Positions 1 through 8,593 of a stretch of DNA of 64,000 nucleotides are shown here, one piece after another. Position 1 is the stretch's first letter, and every line of letters begins with the position of its first letter. The translations under genes were made by a program, and so were the position numbers. Below the pieces are notes generated by a model. It was not told where the DNA came from. It did not search any database and was given only the letters and a program-made list of their open reading frames with translations. Origin of the DNA: an uncultured Lachnospiraceae bacterium (GTDB lineage Bacteria; Bacillota; Clostridia; Lachnospirales; Lachnospiraceae); NCBI GenBank assembly GCA_910579865.1, contig CAJTXA010000006.1:96811-160810 (forward strand), written 5' to 3'.

Positions 1-300
1 CTACACCATTTTTTTAATTACACTTTTCAATCCTTTTTTCATATCCTTTTTCGTATTACGCATTACGTTTCTTGCATAATCTGTTACAGTTGTAAAATTC
101 AAGTCATCCTGCTTTGAACGATTACAATGCTGACACATACATTGTAAGTTATTTAGATTGTCTTTTCCTCCTCTGTTTTGTGGAATAATATGATCAATAT
201 CAATATCCTTCTTTCGGAAATTTTTCCCACATCTTACACAAGTATACCAACCATGATTTGATGCATTGTTTTGAAACCAAAGTTCTCTGTAATTTGCCAT
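1..300 (-). CDS. small HNH endonuclease
   Basis: Complete 99-residue protein. The second half carries an HNH fold: IDHIIPQNRGG (the DH pair of the metal-binding beta-beta-alpha motif), then NL-x-x-LQCMCQHCN and K63. Two CxxC pairs (C21/C24 and C54-C59 region) should bind a structural zinc. The start ATG at 300 follows a Shine-Dalgarno like GGAGGAATAA. HNH proteins of this size are usually stand-alone nucleases of mobile elements or defence loci. No partner gene is visible because the window ends just after the stop, so its job is unknown. The family call is firm, the role is not. Confidence 0.85.
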   Translation of the reverse strand: MANYRELWFQNNASNHGWYTCVRCGKNFRKKDIDIDHIIPQNRGGKDNLNNLQCMCQHCNRSKQDDLNFTTVTDYARNVMRNTKKDMKKGLKSVIKKMV

Positions 301-638
301 AATTTATTCCTCCTATGTTTTTATTGTAAATAATTTACAATTTTTTCTCTTGTTCCTATCTAAACACTATTTTTTACTCTTTATTTCCATAATTATCCAC
401 CTTTTTTCTTATTTTGTCAAATTATAAAAAATGAAAATAGGAAATCCCAAAGCTGCCATACTAAATGTTCCAGACCAAAAAATTCCTACTGAAAATCCAT
501 AACTTGAGTAATACAAGCAATATAATCGCTTGATTTGATAAGCTCTCAAGCAGGTTGAAATTCGATTTTATTACAATTGATTTGATTACAGAATATCAAA
601 AAACAAAAAACTTCAGAAAATTTTAACTATTTTTAAAA
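301..638. other. non-coding stretch with a gene remnant
   Basis: No intact gene. On the minus strand, about 409-558, an open frame without a start reads NRISTCLRAYQIKRLYCLYY, then a hydrophobic run (GFSVGIFWSG, AALGFPIFIFYNL) and a stop. It looks like the last 48 residues of a membrane protein whose 5' part is gone (two in-frame stops lie just upstream). I could not assign it to a family. The rest is AT-rich. Confidence 0.35.
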
Positions 639-918
639 ATGTGGTATTATAATATTAGTGGTGAGTCAGATTTTCAAATTCACAAGTTGCTAAAGATTCA
701 TAAAGAACTAAACCGCCAATATGGGATTATCTTTGATCCAGAAAGGGAGCGCAATGAGTTGGAACTTGAATGTGACAATCTGAAAGGATTTGCGAAACTC
801 AGATATAGGTATGTTAAAAATATAAGGAATACCGATTACCTAAAATCCATTGCTCAGAAATGAAATGGATATATATCAGTTTCTGAAAAAATATTATGAT
901 AAATGGAAGGAACAATAA
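639..918 (+). pseudogene. frameshifted remnant of an unknown small protein
   Basis: The frame from 639 encodes 74 residues rich in charged and helical residues (HKELNRQYGIIFDPERE) and stops at 863. In the +1 frame the text continues as LRNEMDIYQFLKKYYDKWKE with a stop at 916-918, directly before the ribosome binding site of the next gene. The continuation has the same composition, so a single-base indel near 850 is the simplest reading. There is no good ribosome binding site before 639, so the 5' end may also be missing. Family not recognised. Confidence 0.35.
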
Positions 919-933
919 GAAAGGGTGATATAT

Positions 934-1368
934 ATGATTAGAGAAATAGTGAAAAACGATTTAGACAGTCTATTAAGATTGTATATGCAGTTGCATGATA
1001 ATCCTATGCCGGAAAAAACGGCTGAACTTTTGCAGATTTGGGATGATATTTTTCAGGATAAAAATCATCATGTAATTGTTGCTGAAGAAGATGGAAAAAT
1101 TGTATCTTCTTGTGTCTGTGTCATCATTCCCAATATGACTCACAACCAACAGCCATATGCTTTTATTGAAAATGTGATAACTGATGAAACGTTCAGAAAA
1201 AAAGGGCTGGCAACGCAATGTCTGAATTTTGCAAAAGAGATTGCCTTAAAAGAAAACTGCTATAAAATGATGCTGCTAACAGGCTCTAAGAAAGAAAGTA
1301 CATTGGATTTTTACAGAAAGGCAGGATACAACAGTGATGATAAAACAGCATTTATTCAATGGATATAA
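934..1368 (+). CDS. GNAT family N-acetyltransferase
   Basis: 144 residues, the full size of a single GNAT domain. The acetyl-CoA site is visible as FRKKGLATQCLNFA (the R/Q-x-x-G-x-G/A loop) after the beta4 strand YAFIENVITDE, and the C-terminal LDFYRKAGY element is typical. I start at ATG 934 and not at the in-frame GTG 925, because AAGGG at 921-925 is then 8 bases upstream. The gene overlaps the next one by 35 bases, which suggests co-translation. Substrate unknown; small-molecule or antibiotic acetylation are both possible. Confidence 0.85.
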   Translation: MIREIVKNDLDSLLRLYMQLHDNPMPEKTAELLQIWDDIFQDKNHHVIVAEEDGKIVSSCVCVIIPNMTHNQQPYAFIENVITDETFRKKGLATQCLNFAKEIALKENCYKMMLLTGSKKESTLDFYRKAGYNSDDKTAFIQWI

Positions 1369-2077
1369 CGTGGCAAAGGAAATGCCTGACTTGTATTGCG
1401 CAATGCAAAACTTAAATCGTGCAACTATAAAGTATGCTGCTGACATGATTAAAGTTGGGACAACTTTACCAAATATTAAAACATTGTGTGAAAATTATTT
1501 ATTGGAAAATGGGGCAGATTCATTTTGGTATTGGGATGTTGGCGCATTTGTTTTTGCAGGAGATGAAACCTCTGCTTCCATATCAGGCAAAGATTATAAA
1601 GTGACGGATAGAACTATACAGGAAAATGATATTATCACAATTGATTTAAGTCCTCAAAAGAATAACATTTGGGGAGATTATGCAAGAACGCTTGTATTTG
1701 AAAATGGCGTTTTATGTGATGAAACTGACAGAATAAAAAATGACGAGTGGCGAAGAGGATTGCAGATGGAAGAATATCTGCATAAAACGCTAATTGATGT
1801 AGCAATGCCGAATATGACATTTGAGGAATTATATGATTTCATGAATGATTTGATTGTGAAAAAAGGATTTCTTAACTTGGATTTTCTTGGAAACCTTGGA
1901 CATTCTATTGTAAAAGATAAAAATGACAGGATATATACCGAAAAGGGAAACCATAAAAGATTATCCGATGTTGAAATGTTTACCTTTGAACCGCATATCA
2001 GTATTCCTAATTCCAAATATGGATATAAGAGAGAAGATATCTATTATTTTGATAATGGTAAGTTAATAAAATTATAA
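1334..2077 (+). CDS. M24 family metallopeptidase (Xaa-Pro aminopeptidase-like)
   Basis: About 247 residues with the creatinase/methionine-aminopeptidase pita-bread fold. All five metal ligands can be placed: D104 (ITIDLSP), D115 (WGDYART), H190 (GNLGHSI), E219 (FTFEPH) and E234 (KREDIYY). It lacks the N-terminal domain of long Xaa-Pro aminopeptidases, so it is a catalytic-domain-only member. The start is uncertain: GTG 1334 lies inside the upstream GNAT gene, GTG 1370 and ATG 1382 are alternatives, and none has a perfect ribosome binding site. Likely a cytosolic peptidase coupled to the acetyltransferase; substrate unknown. Confidence 0.8.
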   Translation: MMIKQHLFNGYNVAKEMPDLYCAMQNLNRATIKYAADMIKVGTTLPNIKTLCENYLLENGADSFWYWDVGAFVFAGDETSASISGKDYKVTDRTIQENDIITIDLSPQKNNIWGDYARTLVFENGVLCDETDRIKNDEWRRGLQMEEYLHKTLIDVAMPNMTFEELYDFMNDLIVKKGFLNLDFLGNLGHSIVKDKNDRIYTEKGNHKRLSDVEMFTFEPHISIPNSKYGYKREDIYYFDNGKLIKL

Positions 2078-2215
2078 ACTTAGTGTTTTCAAGGGTTAGC
2101 AGGGATTTTAATAAAAAATATATTGAACCATTTATTTCTTAATTAAGCAAATTACAGTTTGCAGGGAAAGTGGAGAAAAAGAAAGGGATTTATTTTTATC
2201 AAAATTCTATAAACG

Positions 2216-2245
2216 TCTAAAAGGCACTTTCTTATATAAAGTGCC
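2216..2245 (-). terminator. rho-independent terminator after the nicotinamidase-like gene
   Basis: GGCACTTT (2223-2230) pairs with AAAGTGCC (2238-2245) around a 7-base loop. Read on the minus strand the stem is followed by TTTTA. It lies 34 bases past the stop of the gene ending at 2279 and closes the ECF operon. Confidence 0.8.
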
Positions 2246-2278
2246 CCGTGTAAACTCTCTTTATGTTAATCATAAAAA

Positions 2279-2800
2279 CTATATTATTTCAATTTGACAC
2301 ATTTTCATTGTAGTAAGAGCTGCTTCATGGCTTTCTTTTGTTACTCCAGCACAACAAGAAGCAATTATTTTTACTGATACTTCTGGAAGATATGCCTTAA
2401 TTAGCAATGCATTTGACACTACACAGATATCGGTACAAAGTCCAATCAAAGTTACTTCTATCTCTTCCTTTTGCGCCAATTTTGCTATCTTTTCTGCCAA
2501 TCTTATGGAACCAAATGTTGGTTTATTTATAATTTCTGCCCCTTTTAACGCATCTTTTACTTGTTGATTAATTTCCCATCCCTCTGTTCCTTCTATACAA
2601 TGCATCACTGGAAGTTTCTTTCCCTCCTGTGTTTTTAAATAATCTTCTTTATGAGTATCTCTTGTTGCAAAAATATCCTCTGTTTGATATTTTCCAATTT
2701 CCTCTACAACATGTGCAACAATTTCTTCTGCTTCTTTTGTACCAAGAGAACCATCAATAAAATCTTTCTGCATATCAACAACAACTAATAAACTTCTCAT
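2279..2800 (-). CDS. pncA: nicotinamidase-like cysteine hydrolase
   Basis: 173 residues, isochorismatase-fold hydrolase. The catalytic triad is D9 (VVVDMQKDF), K93 (INKPTFGS) and C126 (CTDICVVSNAL), with metal ligands D48 and H50 (TRDTH) and H67. This arrangement matches PncA, which turns nicotinamide into nicotinate in NAD salvage; related family members act on other amides, so the exact substrate is inferred. It follows the double ECF ATPase gene by 43 bases and shares its terminator, so it is probably the last gene of the transporter operon. That pairing hints that the transporter may bring in an NAD precursor. Confidence 0.75.
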   Translation of the reverse strand: MRSLLVVVDMQKDFIDGSLGTKEAEEIVAHVVEEIGKYQTEDIFATRDTHKEDYLKTQEGKKLPVMHCIEGTEGWEINQQVKDALKGAEIINKPTFGSIRLAEKIAKLAQKEEIEVTLIGLCTDICVVSNALLIKAYLPEVSVKIIASCCAGVTKESHEAALTTMKMCQIEII

Positions 2801-2843
2801 ATCATACTCCTTCTACTCACATTTTAAGTATTTTTTATTACTA

Positions 2844-4523
2844 TTACAACAACGCTTTTTTCAGTTCTTCTATTTTAAAATACATTCCTTTATAACCAAT
2901 TTTTTGACAAAGCCTCATAAAATAAGGTGGCTCAATACAAGCCTTTTTCATTACATCTTCTTGCGCAAATACTAGTTCCTTTCTTCCATCTGCTAATACC
3001 TGACCATGCGCCATCACAATTACTCGTTCAAAATTTTCTGCCACAAAATCCATATCATGCAAAATCGCAATTACAAGCCGTCCCCGTTTTTTTAACTTCT
3101 GGATTACTTTGCCAATTCTATCCTTCCCATACATATCTTGTGCAATTGTAGGTTCATCTAAAATCAGTACTTTTGTATCCATTGCAATCACAGAAGCAAT
3201 CGCAATTAATTTTCTTTGAGAAAGTTCTAAATCATATGGGTTTTCCTGTGCCAATCCTTCCAATCCCACCATTTGCAACGCATCAAATGCTTTTTTTTGT
3301 GCCTCCTCTTTTTTCATTCCTATATTTAATGGTCCAAACATTACTTCGTCCATTACATGATACTTAAAAATCTGATCATCTGGATTCTGAAAAACATAGC
3401 CAATTTCTCCAGCCAACATAGCAACTGTTTTTCCAACAATATCCTGTTTACCATAAAATATATTTCCTTGAATTGGTTTTAATAAGCCTTTTAAAAGTTT
3501 TACCAAAGTCGTCTTTCCTGCTCCATTTTGCCCTATAATAGCAGTAGAACGAGAATCAAAACACAACGATAAATTCGACAAAATTGGAATAGAAGTCTGA
3601 TAATAAAAAGTTAAATTTTTTATCTGAAAGATTGGTTCTCCTTCTTCCTTTTTTATTTCTTCTTTTAAACAATTTTCTTTTTCCTTTGGAAATTGTTCTT
3701 TTTGCTGCAGTGTTTCCTTTTGAGAAGCTGGATAGCAGCCATTCTCTAATTGGATTCCAAACTCCCGACATATTCTTGTATAGATAGGCGCCCTTATTCC
3801 ATATTCTTCTAAATTTTTTATAGAAAAAATTCGTTCTGGTGTATCAAAAGCCACCTGTTTTCCATGATGTAACAAAAGAATCTGATCACAATACCCAGCT
3901 AATTTTTCCATTTTCTGCTCTACCATAATAATTGTAATACCAGATTTTTTTAACTTTTCAACCACTTGAAATACTTCTTCACTTCCGGCTGGATCTAACT
4001 GGGAAGTTGGCTCGTCTAGCACTAATACTTCTGGTTCCATAGCAAGAATACTGGCAAGTGCCACTCTTTGCATCTGTCCTCCAGACAAATCAAATGGATT
4101 TCGTTCTTGATAGGCTTCCATATCCAACAATTTTAAAACTTGTTTTACACGTGCAATCATTTCCTCTTTTGGAATCCCAAAATTTTGTAATCCAAATGCT
4201 ATTTCCTCAAATATGGTATCCTTCGCCCCTGATAACTGGTTAAAAGGGTTCTGAAATACCAGTCCCACTTGGCGGCAAAGTTCTGAAATAGGAATCTTTG
4301 CTACTTCCTGTTCCTTTATCCATACTTTTCCGCCATAGGCACCTTTAAAAAAATTTGGAACAAGTCCAACAAAAGCTTGACAAAGTGTACTCTTTCCTGC
4401 CCCATTTTGTCCAATTATCCCTATAAATGAACCTTTTTCTATCTCAAAATTCAAATTATCTAATGCCAATTTATCTGTATTTGGATAGCAATATTTCAGA
4501 TTCTCTACCTTTATGTAAGCCAT
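2844..4523 (-). CDS. ECF transporter ATPase, two fused ATP-binding domains
   Basis: 559 residues with two ABC ATPase domains in one chain, so it supplies both EcfA and EcfA' of an energy-coupling-factor vitamin or metal importer. Domain 1: Walker A GQNGAGKST 38-46, signature LSGGQ 146-150, Walker B ending D170-E171, and Q203 where the switch histidine normally stands. Domain 2 (after a charged linker 265-297): Walker A 331-339, a degenerate signature LELSQRK near 433, Walker B 453-457, H489. The two sites are therefore not equal. AAGGGAGA precedes ATG 4523. The S component is 75 bases upstream; EcfT is not here but at 20263-21030. Confidence 0.92.
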   Translation of the reverse strand: MAYIKVENLKYCYPNTDKLALDNLNFEIEKGSFIGIIGQNGAGKSTLCQAFVGLVPNFFKGAYGGKVWIKEQEVAKIPISELCRQVGLVFQNPFNQLSGAKDTIFEEIAFGLQNFGIPKEEMIARVKQVLKLLDMEAYQERNPFDLSGGQMQRVALASILAMEPEVLVLDEPTSQLDPAGSEEVFQVVEKLKKSGITIIMVEQKMEKLAGYCDQILLLHHGKQVAFDTPERIFSIKNLEEYGIRAPIYTRICREFGIQLENGCYPASQKETLQQKEQFPKEKENCLKEEIKKEEGEPIFQIKNLTFYYQTSIPILSNLSLCFDSRSTAIIGQNGAGKTTLVKLLKGLLKPIQGNIFYGKQDIVGKTVAMLAGEIGYVFQNPDDQIFKYHVMDEVMFGPLNIGMKKEEAQKKAFDALQMVGLEGLAQENPYDLELSQRKLIAIASVIAMDTKVLILDEPTIAQDMYGKDRIGKVIQKLKKRGRLVIAILHDMDFVAENFERVIVMAHGQVLADGRKELVFAQEDVMKKACIEPPYFMRLCQKIGYKGMYFKIEELKKALL

Positions 4524-4598
4524 CTAGATCTCCCTTTCTCTCTTGATTGATACGAAGCAGTTGTCTTTCTTCTTCCAAACTTCTCTCATCATTCAAGC

Positions 4599-5201
4599 TT
4601 AATCTAAGCTTTTTATTGTATCATTTCCTTCATAAAGAGTTGTCAATTTCTTAGGAAGCCCCTTTAAAATTACAAATACTATCATAATTGTAATCACCTT
4701 ATCTGGCACATCTACTACAATTTCATCTAAAAGCGAACCCAAAACTACTGGCATATTTGCTGCCTGTGTTGCAGCAAACACAGAATCTCCCCAAACATTT
4801 CCTGTTGTTCCACCCCAAAAAATACAATTTAATGGAGTTGAAATAAAAACTGCCACTAATCCGGCAATCACTGCCGTCAACAATGCACCAGAAATATTTT
4901 TCATCTTACCAAGCCGAGCCATCACTCCTACAGTAAATCCAATCCCAAGACTAGTAATTGCATAGATTAATGTAATAGAATCTCCTGTTGTAAATCCATA
5001 AATTAAGTTGTTAGCAGCTCCACAAATAGCACCAATAATGGGACCTCCAAGTGCACCACCAATACAGGTTCCAATTGAATCTAACCAAAGTGGTAACTTT
5101 AATATTGATGCAAATAATTTTCCCAAATAATTGATTCCAATACAAGCTGGAATCAACACAAGACAAGCTGTATTCAGTTTTGTTTTAAACAATTCTTTCA
5201 T
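4599..5201 (-). CDS. ECF transporter substrate-binding (S) component
   Basis: About 200 residues, five or six hydrophobic segments, small-residue-rich helices (CIGGALGGPIIGAICGA) typical of S components, which capture the vitamin in the membrane. It resembles the CD3073-type family of unknown substrate. A longer frame opens at TTG 5225, but ATG 5201 has AAAGGAG 8 bases upstream and is the better start. Promoter at 5257-5285, short leader with a small hairpin (5226-5249). The adjoining ATPase and nicotinamidase genes suggest a role in cofactor uptake; the substrate is not shown by sequence. Confidence 0.85.
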   Translation of the reverse strand: MKELFKTKLNTACLVLIPACIGINYLGKLFASILKLPLWLDSIGTCIGGALGGPIIGAICGAANNLIYGFTTGDSITLIYAITSLGIGFTVGVMARLGKMKNISGALLTAVIAGLVAVFISTPLNCIFWGGTTGNVWGDSVFAATQAANMPVVLGSLLDEIVVDVPDKVITIMIVFVILKGLPKKLTTLYEGNDTIKSLD

Positions 5202-5225
5202 ACTCGTTTTCTCCTTTCGATTCAA

Positions 5226-5297
5226 ACAGTATATTTCCTTAAATACTGTCTGCTATAGATTATCACTTCTTTATTGTCTTGTCAATGGTAATGTCAG
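5226..5297 (-). promoter_or_regulatory. promoter of the ECF operon, with conserved upstream box
   Basis: On the minus strand TTGACA (5280-5285) is followed after 17 bases by TAATCT (5257-5262). The segment 5251-5297 matches 21056-21102 in front of ecfT at 42 of 47 positions, including the box CTGACA-T/A-TACCATTGACA. Just downstream, ACAGTAT (5226-5232) and ATACTGT (5243-5249) can form a hairpin at the predicted mRNA 5' end; the ecfT copy lacks it. Confidence 0.8.
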
Positions 5298-5308
5298 AGA
5301 AACGACTA

Positions 5309-6043
5309 TCACTTCTGAATCAATAATTCCCCTATTTTTCTCATATCCATATGTTCTAACACATAATCTGCCTTCACAAATTCTTCTTTCGGTGAAATAT
5401 TAGAATGTACATACAATGTGTGAAGTCCTACCCTTTTTGCTCCCATAATATCACAAACTCCATCATTTCCTACCATAATTGCTGTATCTTTTGCAATTTT
5501 ATATTTTTCTATTAAACCTTCAAAAAATCGACTATCTGGCTTTTTATAAGAAAAATCAGATGAAATAAAAATTCCTTCAAAATAAGAATCAATTCCCAAT
5601 GCCTTTATCTCATACTCAGCAAAAATTCTCTGTGCATTCGACAAAAGATAGAGCTGTTTTCCATTTTCTTTTAATAATTCCAACAGTTCCTTTGTTCCCT
5701 GATAAAGTTTTATATAGTCCGTCGATAATGTTCTAAAAAACTGCCCTGTATAAACTGCCATTTTTTTATCAATTTCTATCTGCTTTTCCTGAAAAATTTT
5801 TAAAAATACCTGCTCAATCTGAATCTCTGGATAGGCTTCATGTCCATCTCTACTTAAAAGATCTTTTCCTTTTTGCATCTTAGCTACAATTCTTTGATAA
5901 GCTTTATGTAACTCCTCTGCTTGATAAACAGCCCCATAATATCCTAAAAATAAAGATAGTTTTTTCCAAACTTCTACTTTATCTTCATCGGTATGAATGT
6001 CAATTAATGTTCCATATAAATCAAATATACAAGTTTGATACAT
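5309..6043 (-). CDS. HAD family hydrolase (YjjG/haloacid-dehalogenase-like)
   Basis: 244 residues: cap domain of about 100 residues between motif I and the core. Motif I is FDLYGTLID, with nucleophile D8 but tyrosine in place of the second acid, as in haloacid-dehalogenase-like members. Motif II is LLSNA (S137 region), motif III K169 (YKKPDSRFF), motif IV GNDGVCDIMGA. Probable activities are phosphatase or nucleotidase on small metabolites. It ends just upstream of the ECF promoter and diverges from the AraC-type gene at 6204. Function beyond the superfamily is open. Confidence 0.85.
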   Translation of the reverse strand: MYQTCIFDLYGTLIDIHTDEDKVEVWKKLSLFLGYYGAVYQAEELHKAYQRIVAKMQKGKDLLSRDGHEAYPEIQIEQVFLKIFQEKQIEIDKKMAVYTGQFFRTLSTDYIKLYQGTKELLELLKENGKQLYLLSNAQRIFAEYEIKALGIDSYFEGIFISSDFSYKKPDSRFFEGLIEKYKIAKDTAIMVGNDGVCDIMGAKRVGLHTLYVHSNISPKEEFVKADYVLEHMDMRKIGELLIQK

Positions 6044-6203
6044 CGTTATTTTATCCTTTCAAAATATAAATTATAAAATTGCTATTTTAATTCTTACATC
6101 AAAAATCCTCTTAATTCTATTTTTCTTTTATTAAAAATATATTATTTATTGACATCTCGATTCCTCTGCTTATATAATAAACTAAAAAAGACAGGAGAAC
6201 AAA

Positions 6204-7097
6204 ATGACGACACAAAATACACAAACCCTTTCCCGTTATGAACAAAAACAACATGGTACTTCTGAATTTCCTTATGTTGTCTACCATTCTGTTATACCAG
6301 ACTTTATTCATTCCTATCCTCTTCATTGGCACGAGGAAATTGAATTTATTTTTATTATAAGCGGCCAAGTACTTATTACATTAAATAAAACTCCTATCTC
6401 TGTTTCTAAGGGAGATATTATTCCTATTCTTCCAGGCGTACTTCATGCTATCGATCAGGATCAAAATCATACTGCTGAATATTACAATATTGTATTTGAT
6501 CTTAAATTACTCGGTCAAGACACGTCATCTGATTTCTGCTTCCAAAACTACATTAAACCCTATTTACAGGAAGAAATCGCTCTTCCCCAACTATTGTCCC
6601 AAAGTCATTCAATCTATCAAAAGCTTCAAAAGACCTTAATAGACCTAATTAAAATGCAGCATTTTAACTGTCCAGCATCCGAGCTTTATATCAAATCACA
6701 GCTTTTTTATATTTTCTGGCTCCTAGAACCATTACAATATAAAATCCAGCCAACCACTCCAAACCAATACCATATCTCTCAAATACAAAAAATGAAAGAT
6801 TTATTATTATTTATTCATACCAATTATGCTTCTCCTCTTACCTTAAAAGAGGCTGCTAATTTCTGCAATTATAGTGCCTCTTATTTTTCCAAATTTTTTA
6901 AATCCTTTACAGGTATGACACTTATTGAATATCTAAACCACTATCGCCTAAAAAAAGCTGGTGATCTGCTACTAACCACCAGCATGAGTATTATAGAAAT
7001 ATCCGAAACAATTGGATTTGAAAACCATTCCTACTTTATACGCCTATTTCGAAAGCACTATCAGACTACCCCAAAACAATATCGAAAGCAACATTAA
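6204..7097 (+). CDS. AraC family transcriptional regulator
   Basis: 297 residues. N-terminal cupin-type sensor domain (HWHEEIEFIFI, then GDIIPILPGVLHAI) and C-terminal pair of helix-turn-helix motifs (LTLKEAANFCNYSASYFSKF and IIEISETIGFENHSYFIRLF ending in TPKQYRK). Members of this kind sense sugars. ACAGGAG lies 8 bases before ATG 6204. The gene converges on malQ with a 4-base overlap of the 3' ends, so it may control the starch locus, the divergent HAD gene or something distant. No terminator separates it from malQ. Confidence 0.85.
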   Translation: MTTQNTQTLSRYEQKQHGTSEFPYVVYHSVIPDFIHSYPLHWHEEIEFIFIISGQVLITLNKTPISVSKGDIIPILPGVLHAIDQDQNHTAEYYNIVFDLKLLGQDTSSDFCFQNYIKPYLQEEIALPQLLSQSHSIYQKLQKTLIDLIKMQHFNCPASELYIKSQLFYIFWLLEPLQYKIQPTTPNQYHISQIQKMKDLLLFIHTNYASPLTLKEAANFCNYSASYFSKFFKSFTGMTLIEYLNHYRLKKAGDLLLTTSMSIIEISETIGFENHSYFIRLFRKHYQTTPKQYRKQH

Positions 7098-8593
7098 CAC
7101 CGCCCATATAACTGTGTAATCCGATAAATTTCCTTTAAAAGTCCTTTCTTAATCTCTCCTTCCTTTAAGCGCCATTTCCAATTTGTTCCAAGTGTGGAAG
7201 GCATATTCATTCGAGCTGCATTTCCATATCCAAGATAGTCTTGAATTGGAATAATACAATAATTTGCTACACTGCTCATAGCAAGATAAATAATTTCTTT
7301 ACAGATTTCTTCTGTCTTTCCATCTTCTTTACGAATATAATCTAACACCATCTTTCGATCTTCTTCTTCTAAATTTTGATACCAGGAATAAAGTGTTTCA
7401 TTATCATGAGTCCCAGTGTATACTACACAATTTTTATCATAATTATAAGGCAAATAGTCTCCTGCATTTTCGGCATCTTTACTATTAAAAGCAAACTCTA
7501 ATACCCGCATATTTGGATAGCCGCTTTCCCTAACTAATGCACGAACCGAATCTGTCATAAACCCTAAATCCTCTGCAATAATCCGCTTTTGTCCCAGCCT
7601 GTGATGAATAGTATGAAACAATTCCATTCCAGGCCCTTTCTCCCAATGCCCATTTTCTGCTGTGAGATCTCCATAAGGAATCGAATAATATTCATCAAAC
7701 CCTCGGAAATGATCGATTCGAACAACATCATATAATCGAAAACAATGTTCCATTCGTTTTACCCACCAGTCAAATCCTTGCTGTCTATGAAATTCCCAGC
7801 GGTACAAAGGATTTCCCCATAATTGTCCTGTCTCTGAAAAAGCATCTGGAGGACATCCTGCTACTGCTACTGGTATATTTGTTTCATCTAATTGAAAAAG
7901 TTGTGGACTTGCCCAAGTATCTGCGCTATCAAATGCAACATAAATTGGAATATCTCCAATAATCTCTACTCCCTGCTGATTTGCATATGCTTTTAGCTTT
8001 AACCACTGTTCTTGAAACTTAAACTGTAAATACTTATAAAACTCAATTTCAAAATAAAGTTCCCTTCGATAATAATCCAAAGCAAATCCCCATCGAAGCC
8101 GGATATCCTCTGCCCATTCAATCCAGCTCTTTCCTTCAAATCGATCCTTTACTGCCATAAATAAAGCATAGTCATCCAACCACCAGCTATATTCCTGACA
8201 AAAATGACAAAATTCTTTTATCTCTGTTACCTGGCTGCGCTCATATGCTTTTCTTAAAAGTCCAAGTCTTCCCTGATAAATCTTTCCATAATCAACAAAA
8301 CCTTCTTCTGACTCAAAATCTACTGCATCACATTCTTCTTTTGTAAGAACACCTTCCTCTATTAAATCCTCTAAACTAATAAAATAAGGATTTCCTGCAA
8401 AAGTAGAAAAAGACTGATATGGAGAATCTCCATAACTAGTAGGACCAAGAGGCAAAATTTGCCAATAACTTTGACCTGCTTCCTTTAATTGGTCCACAAA
8501 TTGATAAGCACTTTTTGAAAAACACCCAATTCCATACTTGGAAGGTAAGCTGCTAATCGGCAGCAAAATTCCACTACTTCTTAACTTTCTCAT
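7094..8593 (-). CDS. malQ: 4-alpha-glucanotransferase (amylomaltase), GH77
   Basis: 499 residues, full GH77 length. Transfers glucan chains between maltodextrins and releases glucose in the cytoplasm. Catalytic residues are D294 (RIDHFRGF), E341 (IIAEDLGF) and D397 (YTGTHDNET), with the N-terminal LPISSLPSKYGIG signature. It overlaps the pullulanase gene by 4 bases (ATGA), so the two are translated together. Last gene of the debranching operon pulA-malQ downstream of the glycogen debranching gene. Confidence 0.97.
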   Translation of the reverse strand: MRKLRSSGILLPISSLPSKYGIGCFSKSAYQFVDQLKEAGQSYWQILPLGPTSYGDSPYQSFSTFAGNPYFISLEDLIEEGVLTKEECDAVDFESEEGFVDYGKIYQGRLGLLRKAYERSQVTEIKEFCHFCQEYSWWLDDYALFMAVKDRFEGKSWIEWAEDIRLRWGFALDYYRRELYFEIEFYKYLQFKFQEQWLKLKAYANQQGVEIIGDIPIYVAFDSADTWASPQLFQLDETNIPVAVAGCPPDAFSETGQLWGNPLYRWEFHRQQGFDWWVKRMEHCFRLYDVVRIDHFRGFDEYYSIPYGDLTAENGHWEKGPGMELFHTIHHRLGQKRIIAEDLGFMTDSVRALVRESGYPNMRVLEFAFNSKDAENAGDYLPYNYDKNCVVYTGTHDNETLYSWYQNLEEEDRKMVLDYIRKEDGKTEEICKEIIYLAMSSVANYCIIPIQDYLGYGNAARMNMPSTLGTNWKWRLKEGEIKKGLLKEIYRITQLYGRC

